Source of the DNA: Deltaproteobacteria bacterium
Lineage (GTDB): Bacteria; Myxococcota_A; UBA796; GCA-2862545
NCBI GenBank assembly: GCA_006226595.1
Contig: SBGP01000111.1
Coordinates: forward strand, 112,204 to 176,203
Reading direction: 5' to 3'
DNA: 64,000 nt
The notes beneath the pieces were generated by a model. It saw only the letters and a list, made by a program, of their open reading frames with translations, was not told where the DNA came from and searched no databases. Position numbers and translations under genes: made by a program. Positions within the stretch are counted from its first letter, which is position 1, and every line of letters starts with the position of its first letter. Below are positions 7,106 to 18,341 of the stretch, piece after piece.

Positions 7106-10024
7106 TCAACGCACCACCCGCGCCCCCACCAGGCCGAACCCCAGCACTCGCGCGTCCGCCGAGCGGCCGAGGACCTTGGGGGACACCGGGCGCGCGAAGC
7201 GCAAGCTCAGCGGCACCTCGCCTGTTCGACCGGCGTTCGCGGGCACGTCGACGGTGAAGGCGGTATCGATGCGCACCGGGATGGAGACCTCTGCGAGGCG
7301 CCGTTCACCGGCCCACACCTCGATCCCCTGCTCTGCCCCGGCCGCATAGCCACGACCGCGCAGCTCGATCCGCCACGGCCCCGGGCCCTCCACCGGCACG
7401 GCGAGGTGGGACGTCTCGCCGAGGCTCCACACGATGTGCGGCTCGGGCCGCGCCCATCCCTCCCTCAGCCAGCCCAGGGGCGGGCCCGCAGGCAGGGTCT
7501 CCTCCGGCACCTCCAAGACGGTGAGGCTCTCTACGTGAAAGCCCAGCAGACGGCGATCCGTCGACCGCCCGAGGGAGATTGGAGAGACCGGAGCCCGCGG
7601 CCGAAAGGTCAGCCGGAGCGCGCCCACGGGTGACACGGCACTGCGCGGCACGCGGAGGACGAACTCGTCCGCACGCCGGTGCGGGGCCTCGAGAGTGGCG
7701 ATCCGCCGCTCTCCGGCGTACACGTCGACCACCTGAGGCCCGGTCTCGGCGTAGCCCTGACCGCGCACATGCACCTCGAGATCGCGCTGCGGCAGTTCGT
7801 CGAGCACCACCGTGAGGCTCGCCTCCTCAGCCACCGTCCACACGCCGGTCTTACCGTGCGGAGACCAGCCAGCGCTCAGACGGGTGCCTTCTGGAAGGAC
7901 CTCGGCGAAGGAGAGCTCTTGCCCGATGGTCGCGGTGGGGCCGCGGTGTCCGTCGCAGCCGTTTCGGGGCGGGTCGAACCCGAGCAGTGCGTAGCGGGCC
8001 CCCCGCGCAATCACGCGCGGTTCACCATCGAAGTCCAGCACCTGAGCTGCCTCGCGGGCGCCTCCGTCCTCCGGACGAATCAGCGCGACGTCGCAGGCCG
8101 GGTTGAACACCAACCCGAGACGCGCCACGGCTCTGCGCGTGTCCTCGCGAGCGACGTCGAGGACATAGGCGTCGGCGTCCGGCGACTGCATCTCGAGGCC
8201 GTATTCGTAGCGCTTCACCGCAAACACGCGACGCTCGGCGCAGCCGTCGCCCTCGCTCCGGTACAGGTGCCACAGAAGCCCGGCCTGACGATGCTCTTCG
8301 CGTCCTGGCCACACGTGCGGCAGCTCCGAGTCGGTACACAGCGCCTGGAGCTGCGCCTCGAACTGTCGCTCCCGCTCGACGCGGACCTCGCCCGTTCGCT
8401 CGACCGCGCGGAATGCCACGAGGCCGAAGGCGAGCAGCAGGGCGGCATGGGCCGGCCACCGCGTTCCCGGCAGCCTGCGCGCCACCGCGGAGGCCATCAC
8501 CACGAACACCACGCCGACCGCGGTGGGCGCACCCAGCTCGACGACGAGCGCCTGCTGGCGCCCGAAGAGCCACAGCGCACTGGTCGCCGAGACGAGAGAG
8601 GCCACGAGGAACCCCCAGCGCACGCCCCGGCTCCAGCGCTCCACGGGCACCTGACCCAAGAGGATCGGAAGACCGACGACGATCACGGGCACGTGGTAGC
8701 GCAGGGTCGTTCCCTCGTAGTCGTCGAGGCTCGACCAGGGCGAGCGGAGGAGGATCAGCTCGAGCACCAGGGTCGAGAGCGCCCAGCCCGCGAGGGCTCT
8801 CCTTCGCCAGCGCACAGACTCGGACGACGCCCGACCGAGCCATGCCGCCGATCCGAGACCGACGACCAGCGGCACGAACCAGGCGCGCCCGAGGCGTGCG
8901 GCGACGTGTCCCGGAATGCGCGATAGCGTGCCGACGGCATCGGCCTCGAGGTCGACCCAGAGCGTGTGGTGGCGCGACCAGAACGCCGAGGTCTTGCCCT
9001 CGAACAACACGACACCCCCCACTTCGAGCCCTACCGGTGCCAGGGGCGACCCGAAGAGGTCCCACGCGCGGATGGGCCAGATGGCGCCGGCCGCGAGCGC
9101 GACAACGACCGCGACCGCCAGATCGCGTCCTGAACACGCGATGCGGGGCCACCCACGCGTCCACGCCGTGCCCGCAAACGCCACGGTCGCCAGTGGGAGG
9201 TAGATCAGTGCGAGGGACTTGCTGCCCATGCACAGCCCGGCCACCAGCGCGAGGACCCACAGTTCCGCGCGCCCGAGCCGCCGTTCGAGGAGTGTCGCGA
9301 CGAGTCCGCTCACCCAGGCGAGCGCCGTCGCTCCGAACCACATGTCCGTGGACGGGAGAATGGCGACCTGAAACAACGGCGTCGCCATCATCGCGATGAA
9401 CGGAAACGGCATCCACAGCAGGCCATCGTTGCCGGAGACCACCCGAAACAGCAGCGCGCTCGACGCGAAGAGCAAGGCAGCCGGGAGCAGGTTCATCCAG
9501 TCGACGACGAGCGGCGAGTCGGCCCACAGCCACAGCCAGCCGGCATGAACGCTGGCCGCCATCGGGTAGGCGTGCTCGGTCGGCGGCACGACCCAGAGCG
9601 AGTGGCCCTGCGCGAAGGTGAGCGCGTTGGGAATGTGGTAGTGCGCCGCGTCGTAGCCGCGCACCTCCGCTTCACGAAGGCTCGCCCATCCCCACTCCGC
9701 GGCCAGTCCGACGAGAAGGGCCAGCCCCGGGATCGCATCGGCAGCCAACGGCTCGAGCTCGGGTCCCTCCTGCCGACGGGCCCATGCCACGCCAGCGAGT
9801 CCGACCACCAGCAAGAGTGCAGAGGTCGTTCCGAGCGAGAGCCCGGTCACCACGGTCGCGACATGAAGGCACGCCATGTGCGCGCCGAGTGCCGCCACCA
9901 CCGCAGAGAACACAGCGCCTTCGCGGTGACGCCAGGGCGTGGATCTCCACCCCGCCAGGCCGCAGCCAAGCAGCTGAACGGCCGTCGCAATCGCCGCAAT
10001 CAGACCGATATCGCCCTCCGGCAC
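7106..10024 (-). CDS. Large GT-C-like polytopic membrane protein with duplicated C-terminal beta-domain
   Basis: About 972 residues. The first ~500 hold at least ten membrane segments. An early loop, about residues 122-142, contains YDAAHYHIPNALTFAQG, resembling the acidic-plus-HYH first loop of GT-C lipid-dependent glycosyltransferases; a second loop has STDMWFGAT. A soluble region follows, and the C-terminus carries two ~120-residue copies of one domain, each starting GW and containing a VYAGERR/VWAGERR core and a LGRS-D-RxLGF ending, likely beta-sandwiches. It may transfer a sugar from a polyprenyl carrier outside the membrane. The GTG at 10024 is the least bad start: the frame runs on upstream but into the divergent methyltransferase. 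AGGAG sits unusually close to it. Confidence 0.6.
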   Translation of the reverse strand: MPEGDIGLIAAIATAVQLLGCGLAGWRSTPWRHREGAVFSAVVAALGAHMACLHVATVVTGLSLGTTSALLLVVGLAGVAWARRQEGPELEPLAADAIPGLALLVGLAAEWGWASLREAEVRGYDAAHYHIPNALTFAQGHSLWVVPPTEHAYPMAASVHAGWLWLWADSPLVVDWMNLLPAALLFASSALLFRVVSGNDGLLWMPFPFIAMMATPLFQVAILPSTDMWFGATALAWVSGLVATLLERRLGRAELWVLALVAGLCMGSKSLALIYLPLATVAFAGTAWTRGWPRIACSGRDLAVAVVVALAAGAIWPIRAWDLFGSPLAPVGLEVGGVVLFEGKTSAFWSRHHTLWVDLEADAVGTLSRIPGHVAARLGRAWFVPLVVGLGSAAWLGRASSESVRWRRRALAGWALSTLVLELILLRSPWSSLDDYEGTTLRYHVPVIVVGLPILLGQVPVERWSRGVRWGFLVASLVSATSALWLFGRQQALVVELGAPTAVGVVFVVMASAVARRLPGTRWPAHAALLLAFGLVAFRAVERTGEVRVERERQFEAQLQALCTDSELPHVWPGREEHRQAGLLWHLYRSEGDGCAERRVFAVKRYEYGLEMQSPDADAYVLDVAREDTRRAVARLGLVFNPACDVALIRPEDGGAREAAQVLDFDGEPRVIARGARYALLGFDPPRNGCDGHRGPTATIGQELSFAEVLPEGTRLSAGWSPHGKTGVWTVAEEASLTVVLDELPQRDLEVHVRGQGYAETGPQVVDVYAGERRIATLEAPHRRADEFVLRVPRSAVSPVGALRLTFRPRAPVSPISLGRSTDRRLLGFHVESLTVLEVPEETLPAGPPLGWLREGWARPEPHIVWSLGETSHLAVPVEGPGPWRIELRGRGYAAGAEQGIEVWAGERRLAEVSIPVRIDTAFTVDVPANAGRTGEVPLSLRFARPVSPKVLGRSADARVLGFGLVGARVVR

Positions 10025-10078
10025 GCTCCTAGCGCGGCCCGAAGCTCCGTGGTACCCAACCCTGACGCCGGAGCATGC

Positions 10079-10759
10079 ATGGGTCTGCTGCGAAGCCACA
10101 AGCGGCAGGAGCTGCGCGAACTCAAGCTTCGCACGGTGAGCGCCTTCGACGCCCCGCTCGCGCGGGCCTACTCGCGGGTTCGCTTCGTGATCCTCCGCGA
10201 GCGCTTCCTCGAAGAGCTCGGTCAGTACCTCCCCGAAGAGGGTGAGGTCCTCGATGTCGGCGCGGGATTCGGACTGTTCGCGCTGTTCTTCGCGCAGCTT
10301 CGCCCGGGCATCCACATCACGGCCGTCGAGATGAACCCCCGTCGCGTCGCCGCCGCCCAGCGCGCCGCGGCGGCGCTCGGCGTGACGAATGTCGAGTTCC
10401 GCGTCGGAAGGGCCGAGGACCTACGCTTCGATCGCCCGCTCAGCGGCGCGTACACGCTGGACCTCCTGCATCACCTCGCCCCCGCGGACGTCGCTCCGCT
10501 CGTCGAGCGCCTGACGACCTGGCTCGAGCCCGGTGGCGTGCTGCTCGTCAAGGACGTCGAGACCGAGCCCGCAGCGAAGCGCTGGTTCACACACGCCATG
10601 GACCTGCTCGTCGATCCCGGCTCCCCGCCGCGGTACCTGCCCCGCCGCGAGGTGGTCGAGATGCTCCAGGGCTTCGGCACGTCGGTGAAGGTGCACTCGA
10701 TGCGCGACCTTCTCCCCTACCCGCACGTGCTCTACGTCGCGCACAAGCTCGGGGCGTAG
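10079..10759 (+). CDS. SAM-dependent class I methyltransferase
   Basis: 226 residues with a basic N-terminus and a Rossmann-type core. Motif I is VLDVGAGFGLFALFF (about 60-75), followed by AVEMN with the ribose-binding acid, AEDLRF, and LLHHLAP as the post-II loop; PGGVLLVKDV is motif V/VI. The acceptor is not predictable. GGAG five bases before the ATG supports the start. It is transcribed divergently from the GT-C-like gene, 54 bases away, so both may belong to one glycan or lipid modification function, which is an inference from position only. It converges with bamA. Confidence 0.8.
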   Translation: MGLLRSHKRQELRELKLRTVSAFDAPLARAYSRVRFVILRERFLEELGQYLPEEGEVLDVGAGFGLFALFFAQLRPGIHITAVEMNPRRVAAAQRAAAALGVTNVEFRVGRAEDLRFDRPLSGAYTLDLLHHLAPADVAPLVERLTTWLEPGGVLLVKDVETEPAAKRWFTHAMDLLVDPGSPPRYLPRREVVEMLQGFGTSVKVHSMRDLLPYPHVLYVAHKLGA

Positions 10760-10760
10760 C

Positions 10761-10787
10761 GCCGCCGGAGTCACGCGCTCCGCCGGC
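10761..10787. terminator. Hairpin between convergent methyltransferase and bamA genes
   Basis: GCCGCCGGAG and CTCCGCCGGC pair as 5 bp plus 4 bp around one C-C mismatch with a 7-base loop, directly after the methyltransferase stop and 22 bases from the bamA stop. Symmetric placement suggests a bidirectional terminator; no T-run is present. Confidence 0.5.
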
Positions 10788-10808
10788 CCACCCGATGCCG
10801 AGCCCGAC

Positions 10809-13268
10809 CTAGAAGAACGAGCCGATCGAGAAGTCGAACACCTGCTTGCGCTCGCCGTCGAGCGGCTTGAGCGGGAAGCCCCACTCGAAGCGCAGCGGGC
10901 CGATGGGCGAGCGCCAGCGCACACCGCCACCGACCGCGGTACGCAGGCCGAGCGGGTTGATGTGACCATTGCCCCACGGGTCGCCGAACGCGTTGCCGGC
11001 ATCGAAGAACGCGACCAGGGTCACGCCCGCCGACTTGAGGATCGGGCTCTCGATCTCGATGTTGTTCACCCAGGTCTCGTTGCCGCCGACCACGAGGCGG
11101 TCATCGCCCGCCACCGGGTCGTCGGTGCTCGGGCTACGGATCGACGGCCCGAGCGAGAACCAGTTGAAGCCGCGCACGGAGTTGATGCCGCCCGCGCGGA
11201 AGCGGTGGATGAACGGGATGATGCGACCGTCCGTGGAGTCGACGCGCCCAAGCGTGCTGTTCACGCGGAAGACGAGCAGCTCGCTGTTCGGGATGATCGG
11301 CTGGTACAGGCGGAAGTTCGCGCGGTTCTCGACGAAGTTGAAGTCGCCGCCGAGCATCTCGAGCACCTGGTTGTCGCCGACGCGGAAGCCACCCGCGAGC
11401 TCGGACGACAGGGACATGTAGAAGCCCTTCGTCGGCTGGATGCGGTTGTTGCGCTTGTCGACGGTCAGGTTCACGCCGATCGAGCTCGTCAGACCACTGC
11501 GGTACAGCTCGCGACCGAGCACCTGCTTGGTGAACGGGTCGAGCGAGGTCAGGCCGACGTCCTCGAACGTGTACGAGAAGCCGAGGCGCATGTCGTTGCG
11601 CGCATCGAGGTACCGGCCGAGCTCCATCGAGGCGCCGCGCTGGTACTGGTTGAGCTGGAACTGCTGCTGGGTGTTGAACCCATCGATGCGGAAGGTCCAC
11701 CGGCTGTCCAGGAAGTACGGGTCGTACAGGCTCAGGTTCCACTGACGGCGGATGCCCGACCAGTTGATCGCCGCGCTCATCAGGTAGCCGAGGCCCAGGA
11801 AGTTGTTCTTCTGGACGTTGCCCGTGAGCACGAAGCTCTCGAGGTTGCTGTAGCCGATGCCGAAGCTGAAGCTGCCGGTGGGCTGCTCGGAGACGCCGAT
11901 GGAGAGATCGAGCACGTCCTCGCCGTCCCCGCGCGGCGTGGTGATGTTCACCTCGTCGAAGTAGCCGAGGCGCTCGAGGCGCTGGCGCGACGCCTTGATG
12001 CGGGACCCGCGGTAGATCTCGCCCTCGTTGACGAGCAGCTCGCGGCGCACGACCTTGTCGAAGGTCGGGTCGTTTCCGGTGATGTCGATGCGCCCGATGC
12101 GCATCTTCGGGCCCGTGTCGATCTGGAAGGTGATGTCCACCTTCTGGGTCTCGGGGTGCGTCTGCGTGAGCGGGATGACGTTGACGAAGGCGTAGCCCTG
12201 GTCGCTGTAGAAGTCCTGGATGTTGGACATCACGAGCTGCAGGGTCGAGTACTTGAACACCTCGCCGGTGGCGACGCGCGAGGTGCGCGTCTCGACGGCG
12301 AGTCGCGGCGCCTTGTTCTCGGTCGCCTCACGCCACTGCTCTTCCTGCACGTCTGCGACCATGCGGCCGTCGACGATCTCGAGCAGCGCGTCGCGGGTCA
12401 GCCCCTCGGCCTCGATGAAGTCGCCGGTGACGTCCACCGCACCGATGCTGTACTGCTCGCCCTCTTCGATGTGGTAGCTGATGAAGATGCTGCGCTTGTC
12501 GGGCGACAGGTACACGTTGGGCTCGCCGACCTGGACGTCCACGTAGCCATCCTCGAGGAACACGTAGCGAATCGTGAACGCGTCCTCGTCGAGGGACTCG
12601 GCCTTGAAGTTGCCGCGCGAGGACAGCCACGGAAGGATGCCGCCTTCCTTGAGCTGCAGGTAGCGCTCGATCTTCTTGTCCGGGATGTTCTCATTGCCGG
12701 TGAAGTCGACGCGCTGGATGACGACCTTGCGGTTCTCCTGGATCTCGAACACGACCTCGACCTGGTCGTCCGGCAGCTCGCGAACGATCGGAGTCACCTC
12801 GGCAAGGTAGAAGCCCTTCTCGACGTACACGTCGCGGATGCGGTCGGCGTTCTTCTTGAGCTCGGCGTCGTTGAGCACGGTGAACGTGCGGATGTCGATC
12901 GCCTCGGAGACATCGTCGTCGTTGACCTTCTTGTTCCCGGAGTAGCGGACGTCGCGGACGGCAGGCTTCTCGTCGACCACGAACACGACCGCCACGCCCT
13001 CGGCCGTGGGGCGCATGTCGACCTTGACGTCGTCGAAGAAGCCGGTGGCGTACACGCCTCGAAGATCTCGGCGAACCTTGGACGCCGAGAGCTCCTCGCC
13101 CGCGCGCATGCGGATGGCGGCGAGCACGGTGGCCTCTTCGATACGACGGGTGCCCTCGACCTCGACGGACACGATGCGACCGCGTGCAGGCACGGGTGGC
13201 GCCGCCTCGGCGAGCATGGGGACAAGCGCCACGAACAGCGCGAGCAGGAACGGAAGCAGGCGCGTCAC
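10809..13268 (-). CDS. bamA: Outer-membrane protein assembly factor BamA
   Basis: 819 residues, within the family's usual 750-850. A signal peptide ends near residue 22 (MLAEA). Five POTRA domains follow: repeated V-x-G-x-x-x-I openings, such as VEVEGTRRI, VRYSGNKKV, VDFTGNENI and IDITGNDPT, are visible up to about residue 430. The C-terminal 16-strand barrel contains the VRGF motif in loop 6 (SVRGFNWFSLG). It inserts beta-barrel proteins into the outer membrane. The GTG start overlaps the lolD stop by four bases, so it is the last gene of lysS-lolC-lolD-bamA. Confidence 0.95.
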   Translation of the reverse strand: MTRLLPFLLALFVALVPMLAEAAPPVPARGRIVSVEVEGTRRIEEATVLAAIRMRAGEELSASKVRRDLRGVYATGFFDDVKVDMRPTAEGVAVVFVVDEKPAVRDVRYSGNKKVNDDDVSEAIDIRTFTVLNDAELKKNADRIRDVYVEKGFYLAEVTPIVRELPDDQVEVVFEIQENRKVVIQRVDFTGNENIPDKKIERYLQLKEGGILPWLSSRGNFKAESLDEDAFTIRYVFLEDGYVDVQVGEPNVYLSPDKRSIFISYHIEEGEQYSIGAVDVTGDFIEAEGLTRDALLEIVDGRMVADVQEEQWREATENKAPRLAVETRTSRVATGEVFKYSTLQLVMSNIQDFYSDQGYAFVNVIPLTQTHPETQKVDITFQIDTGPKMRIGRIDITGNDPTFDKVVRRELLVNEGEIYRGSRIKASRQRLERLGYFDEVNITTPRGDGEDVLDLSIGVSEQPTGSFSFGIGYSNLESFVLTGNVQKNNFLGLGYLMSAAINWSGIRRQWNLSLYDPYFLDSRWTFRIDGFNTQQQFQLNQYQRGASMELGRYLDARNDMRLGFSYTFEDVGLTSLDPFTKQVLGRELYRSGLTSSIGVNLTVDKRNNRIQPTKGFYMSLSSELAGGFRVGDNQVLEMLGGDFNFVENRANFRLYQPIIPNSELLVFRVNSTLGRVDSTDGRIIPFIHRFRAGGINSVRGFNWFSLGPSIRSPSTDDPVAGDDRLVVGGNETWVNNIEIESPILKSAGVTLVAFFDAGNAFGDPWGNGHINPLGLRTAVGGGVRWRSPIGPLRFEWGFPLKPLDGERKQVFDFSIGSFF

Positions 13269-13951
13269 GCGCCCTCCACGAAGCGGCCGTCCTCGAGAAC
13301 GAGACGGCGCGGGAAGCGAGCGGCCAGCTCGTGACTGTGGGTCACGACGAGCAGGGTGCTGCCCAGCTGACGGTTGAGTTCGAGCATCAACTCGAAGACG
13401 CCACCGGCGGTCTTCGGGTCGAGGTTTCCGGTGGGCTCGTCGGCGAGCACGAGACCCGGCCCCATGACCAGGGCACGCGCCAGCGCGACGCGCTGCTGCT
13501 CGCCGCCCGAGAGCTCTCCGGGCTGGTGCGTGAGGCGGTGACCGAGACCGACCACGCGGAGCAGTGCCTCGGCGCGAGCGCGGGCCACGCTGTTCGGGCT
13601 GCCTGCGAGCTGCACCGGCATCATCACGTTGCGCAGCGCGCTCAGCTCGGGGAGCAGGTTGTGGGCCTGAAACACGAAGCCGACCTTGAGGTTGCGGGTG
13701 CGCGCGCGCTCCGCGTCCCCCATCGTGGTCACGTCCTGGCCGAACAGGTGCAGCGAGCCCGCGGTCGGTCGGTCGAGGAGCCCGAGCATGTGCAGGAAGG
13801 TCGACTTGCCGGTGCCCGACGGGCCGAGCACGGCGACCATCTCGCCCTGTGCGAGGTCGAGGGTCACGTCACGCAGGACCTCGATCTTCTGGGAGCCCTT
13901 GATGAAGGTCTTTCCCAGGCCCTGGCAGCGGATGGCGGGAGACGCGCTCAC
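13265..13951 (-). CDS. lolD: Lipoprotein-releasing system ATP-binding protein LolD
   Basis: 228 residues. Walker A is GPSGTGKST at 43-51, the ABC signature is LSGGEQQRVALARAL, Walker B is LVLADEPTGNLD, and the switch histidine lies in VVTHSHE. The VFQAHNLLPELSALRNVMMP Q-loop region is characteristic of the LolD/MacB group. It powers extraction of outer-membrane-bound lipoproteins with the permease encoded immediately upstream. GTG start within GTGA overlapping the permease stop; its own stop overlaps the bamA start, so expression of all three should be tightly coupled. Confidence 0.94.
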   Translation of the reverse strand: MSASPAIRCQGLGKTFIKGSQKIEVLRDVTLDLAQGEMVAVLGPSGTGKSTFLHMLGLLDRPTAGSLHLFGQDVTTMGDAERARTRNLKVGFVFQAHNLLPELSALRNVMMPVQLAGSPNSVARARAEALLRVVGLGHRLTHQPGELSGGEQQRVALARALVMGPGLVLADEPTGNLDPKTAGGVFELMLELNRQLGSTLLVVTHSHELAARFPRRLVLEDGRFVEGA

Positions 13952-15296
13952 TCGTACCTCAGCCCTTCGACCGGATCGAGCGAGGACGCGCGGTAGGCCG
14001 GGTAGATGGTCGCGAGGAAGCACACGAGCACGGTGCCGACCGCGATGGTGAGCACGTTGGCGGGCTCGACGACCACCGGAAGCTCCGAGAGGTAGTACAC
14101 GTCGGTCTCGAGCGGGTAGCCGTACTCCGAGAGGATCTCGCAGATGATCAGCCCGAGCACGGTGCCGATAGCCGTGCCGACGATGCCGATGATCGCGCCC
14201 TCGAGGAAGAAGATGCGCAGGATCGAGCCCTTTGTCGCACCCATCGCCTTGAGGATGGCGATCTCGCGGCCCTTGGTGAGCACGAGCATCGTCAGCGTGA
14301 TGACGATGGCGAGTCCGGCAACGACGACGATCATGCCGAGGATGAGCCCCATCACGAACTTCTCGAGCTTGAGCGCCTCGAAGAGCTTCGCGTTCAGGTT
14401 CTTCCAGTGCCGCGCGTAGTGCGGGTAGCCGACCTTCTCTTCGATCTCCGCGGAGATGGCCTCGACATTGTCGATGTCGTCCACGCGGATCTCGAGGCCG
14501 GTGACCGTGTCCCCGAGCTTCAGGAACTTCTGGGCCTCGGCGTTGACCACATAGGTCCACTTCGTGTCGTACTCGTACATGCCCGAGTAGAAGACGCCGG
14601 CCACACGGTAGGCACGAACGGTCGGGGTCGGCATGCCCATGAGGCCCGCGCCGCCGCCGAGGGGGTTGATCACCTGAACGGTGTCGCCCGGCTGGACCTG
14701 CAGGTTGTGCATCAGCTCGCGGCCGATGAAGATGCCCGGGAGCGGGTCGCTCTCTCCGGTGGGGTCGACCACGAGCTCGGTGAGCGAGCCGAAGAGCTCG
14801 GTGCGCTGCTCGTCCGTGGTCAGTTCACCATCCGGACCGTTGACCAGGTCGCCACGAAGGTGGGTGACGTCCCCCCCCTCCTCGATCGAGTAGCCCTTGA
14901 AGATGATGCCTTCGGTGCCGAGCGCCGAGCGGATCATCATCTCGGAGTACACGAAGGGAGCGACGCCCTCGACCCCATCGATGCTGCGGATCTCGTCGGC
15001 GACGCCCTCGTAGTCGATGATGTGCCCGCCGTAGCGGAGCACGACGATGTGCGAGTTCGCGCCGAGGATCTTGTCGCGGAGGTCCACCTCGAAGCCAGTC
15101 ATCACCGCGATCACGGCGTTGAGCACCGCAACCCCGACGAGCACGCCGAGGATCGAGAGCACGGTGACCACGCTGATGAACGCCTCGGACTTCTTGGGTC
15201 CGAGATGCGACAGCGCGATCGCCCACTCCGCGGGACGCGACGACCCCTGCTGCACGGGCGGCAGCGTGGAGAAGTCGAGGCTGGGGACCTCCTCGC

Positions 15297-15300
<4 letters not shown>
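13948..15300 (-). CDS. lolC: Lipoprotein-releasing system permease, LolC/LolE family
   Basis: 450 residues. One membrane segment near 42-65 follows an N-terminal SHLGPKKSEAFISVVTVLS stretch. A large periplasmic MacB-like domain comes next (to about 290), then three C-terminal membrane segments and the closing YRASSLDPVEGLRYE, a strong LolC/E/MacB ending. Only one permease gene is present, so the complex is probably a LolF-like homodimer with LolD. GTG start overlaps the lysS stop (GTGA). Confidence 0.92.
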
Positions 15301-16850
<1,550 letters not shown>

Positions 16851-16871
16851 CGGCCCTCCGGTGGGGCCGGA

Positions 16872-16900
16872 CTCATAAGGGACGGGGGCGGCGAGGGCAA
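16872..16900 (-). promoter_or_regulatory. Candidate sigma-70-type promoter for the lysS operon
   Basis: On the minus strand, TTGCCC (16900-16895) and TATGAG (16877-16872) are separated by 17 bases; each matches four of six consensus positions. The predicted transcript would begin around 16865, just ahead of the lysS ribosome-binding site. Found by eye; no experimental support. Confidence 0.35.
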
Positions 16901-17006
16901 CGCGCAGAGCGGGTCTCCGGAAAAGTTCGACCCCTGTGTGTAAGCGGAGACCGGAACCCTTCGTTGGTCGGGCGAATCACGGACGCAAACCTGACCGGAG
17001 GCTTCC

Positions 17007-18200
17007 ATGACCCGCTTTGCCACGTCCCTCGCCCTTCTCGCCTTCATCGGCTCCGCCATCGCCAGCGAGCCCTACCCGGTGGAGCGCGCTCCCGGACTGC
17101 CCGACTACGGTCGCGTCACCCTCGGCGGCCCGTCCCTCGACGGCATCGGGCAGCACCACACAGTCTCCGAGTCCCCGGCGAAGAACCGGACCGAGGCCCG
17201 CGAGATGGGCGTGGCCTGGCTGAAGAAGATCCAGCAAAAGGACGGCGGGTGGGGTGCCGGCGTGTGGGGCGAGGCTACGCACCAGGTGCAGACGGACTCG
17301 GCGACGACGGCCTTCGTGACCCTCGCCCTCATCCGCGACGCGAAGGGCACCGACGTGCACAACGAAGCCATCGCCCGCGGCGTCGACTACGTCGTCCGCG
17401 CCATCGAGGCCTCGGACGCCAAGTCCCCTCGCCTGCAGACTCCGGACGGCACGCAGATCCAGTACAAGCTCGGCCAGCTCGTCGACACACACCTCGCGTC
17501 CCTGCTGCTCGGCGAGGTGTACGGCAAGATGGGCCCCGAGCGGAACAAGCGCATCGGCCAGGCCTACGACAAGGTGCTCGCCAAGGTCGCCATGGCCCAG
17601 CAGTCGGACGGCAGCTTCGACTCGAATGGCTGGGCCCCCGTGCTCTCGACCTCCATTGCCGCGCAGAGCCTGTACAAGGCGGGCGAGAACGGGGTCGCCG
17701 TGGAACAGTCCGTGCTCGACCGCGCCGACTCCTACGCCGCGGCCCAGGTGAGCGCGGATGGCGCCGCGGACGCATCCTCCGGAGCCGGTGTGCAGCTGTA
17801 CGGCGTCGCCACCGCGCTCGCGGGCAACTCCAAGGCAAAGCGACGGGCTGGGAGCGCCGCGGCCCCCGAAGCCGAGGAGAAGTCCGAGGCGATGGCCCGC
17901 GCGGTCGCCTCCGACGACGGGCGCCTGGTCTCCGGCTTCGGAAGCATGGGTGGCGAGGAGATGCTGTCGTACATGATGATCTCCGACAGCCTCGCCGCGG
18001 ACGGCGGCAAGCGCTTCGACGAGTGGGACGAGAAGATCGGCGCCCACCTGATGAGCATCCAGAACGGCGACGGTTCCTGGGTCGGCCACCACTGCATCAC
18101 CAGCCCGGTCTTCGTGACGGCCGGCGCGGTGGCGACGCTGGCTGCGAAGGACTTCGCCGACCTCCACAAGCAGGCCGCCGACGAGGCGACCGGCTCCTGA
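17007..18200 (+). CDS. Exported protein with prenyltransferase/squalene-oxidase-like repeats
   Basis: 397 residues: signal peptide to about residue 19 (SAIAS), then alpha-helical repeats of the alpha/alpha-barrel kind. The repeat hallmark is clear at residues 72-85 (WLKKIQQKDGGWG), again near 195 (QQSDGSFDSNGW) and near 350 (IQNGDGSWVGHH). The DxDD motif of squalene-hopene cyclases is absent and the protein is exported, so it is unlikely to be a terpene cyclase; a binding or scaffolding role is more plausible. A charged linker (about 273-295) interrupts the repeats. GGAG precedes the ATG. A second gene of the same class starts 458 bases downstream. Confidence 0.75.
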   Translation: MTRFATSLALLAFIGSAIASEPYPVERAPGLPDYGRVTLGGPSLDGIGQHHTVSESPAKNRTEAREMGVAWLKKIQQKDGGWGAGVWGEATHQVQTDSATTAFVTLALIRDAKGTDVHNEAIARGVDYVVRAIEASDAKSPRLQTPDGTQIQYKLGQLVDTHLASLLLGEVYGKMGPERNKRIGQAYDKVLAKVAMAQQSDGSFDSNGWAPVLSTSIAAQSLYKAGENGVAVEQSVLDRADSYAAAQVSADGAADASSGAGVQLYGVATALAGNSKAKRRAGSAAAPEAEEKSEAMARAVASDDGRLVSGFGSMGGEEMLSYMMISDSLAADGGKRFDEWDEKIGAHLMSIQNGDGSWVGHHCITSPVFVTAGAVATLAAKDFADLHKQAADEATGS

Positions 18201-18234
18201 CGAATCTGCGGTCCACCGCGACCGCGCCACGCTT

Positions 18235-18299
18235 GACTCGCTCCCGGGGCATCTTCATCCTTAGCGCCCCGTGACACCCGCTCCGGGGGCGAGTCTTTG
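18235..18299 (+). terminator. Terminator after the first squalene-cyclase-like gene
   Basis: Arms 18235-18247 and 18283-18295 pair over 13 positions with one G-T wobble. A nested stem (18245-18250 with 18266-18271) occupies the loop. The outer stem is followed by TTTGCG. Located 34 bases after the stop codon. Confidence 0.65.
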
Positions 18300-18341
18300 C
18301 GTTCCTCGCCGGGTCCTCGCCGTTCTCCGTGACCGGAGAAC

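Noticed and set aside
10025..10315. N-terminal extension of the GT-C-like protein
   Set aside because: It lies inside the divergent methyltransferase gene and has no membrane or domain character, so the start was placed at 10024.
16924..16950. GTTCGA-containing segment as a tRNA T-loop
   Set aside because: No acceptor, D or anticodon stems can be drawn around it; no tRNA was found elsewhere in the window either.
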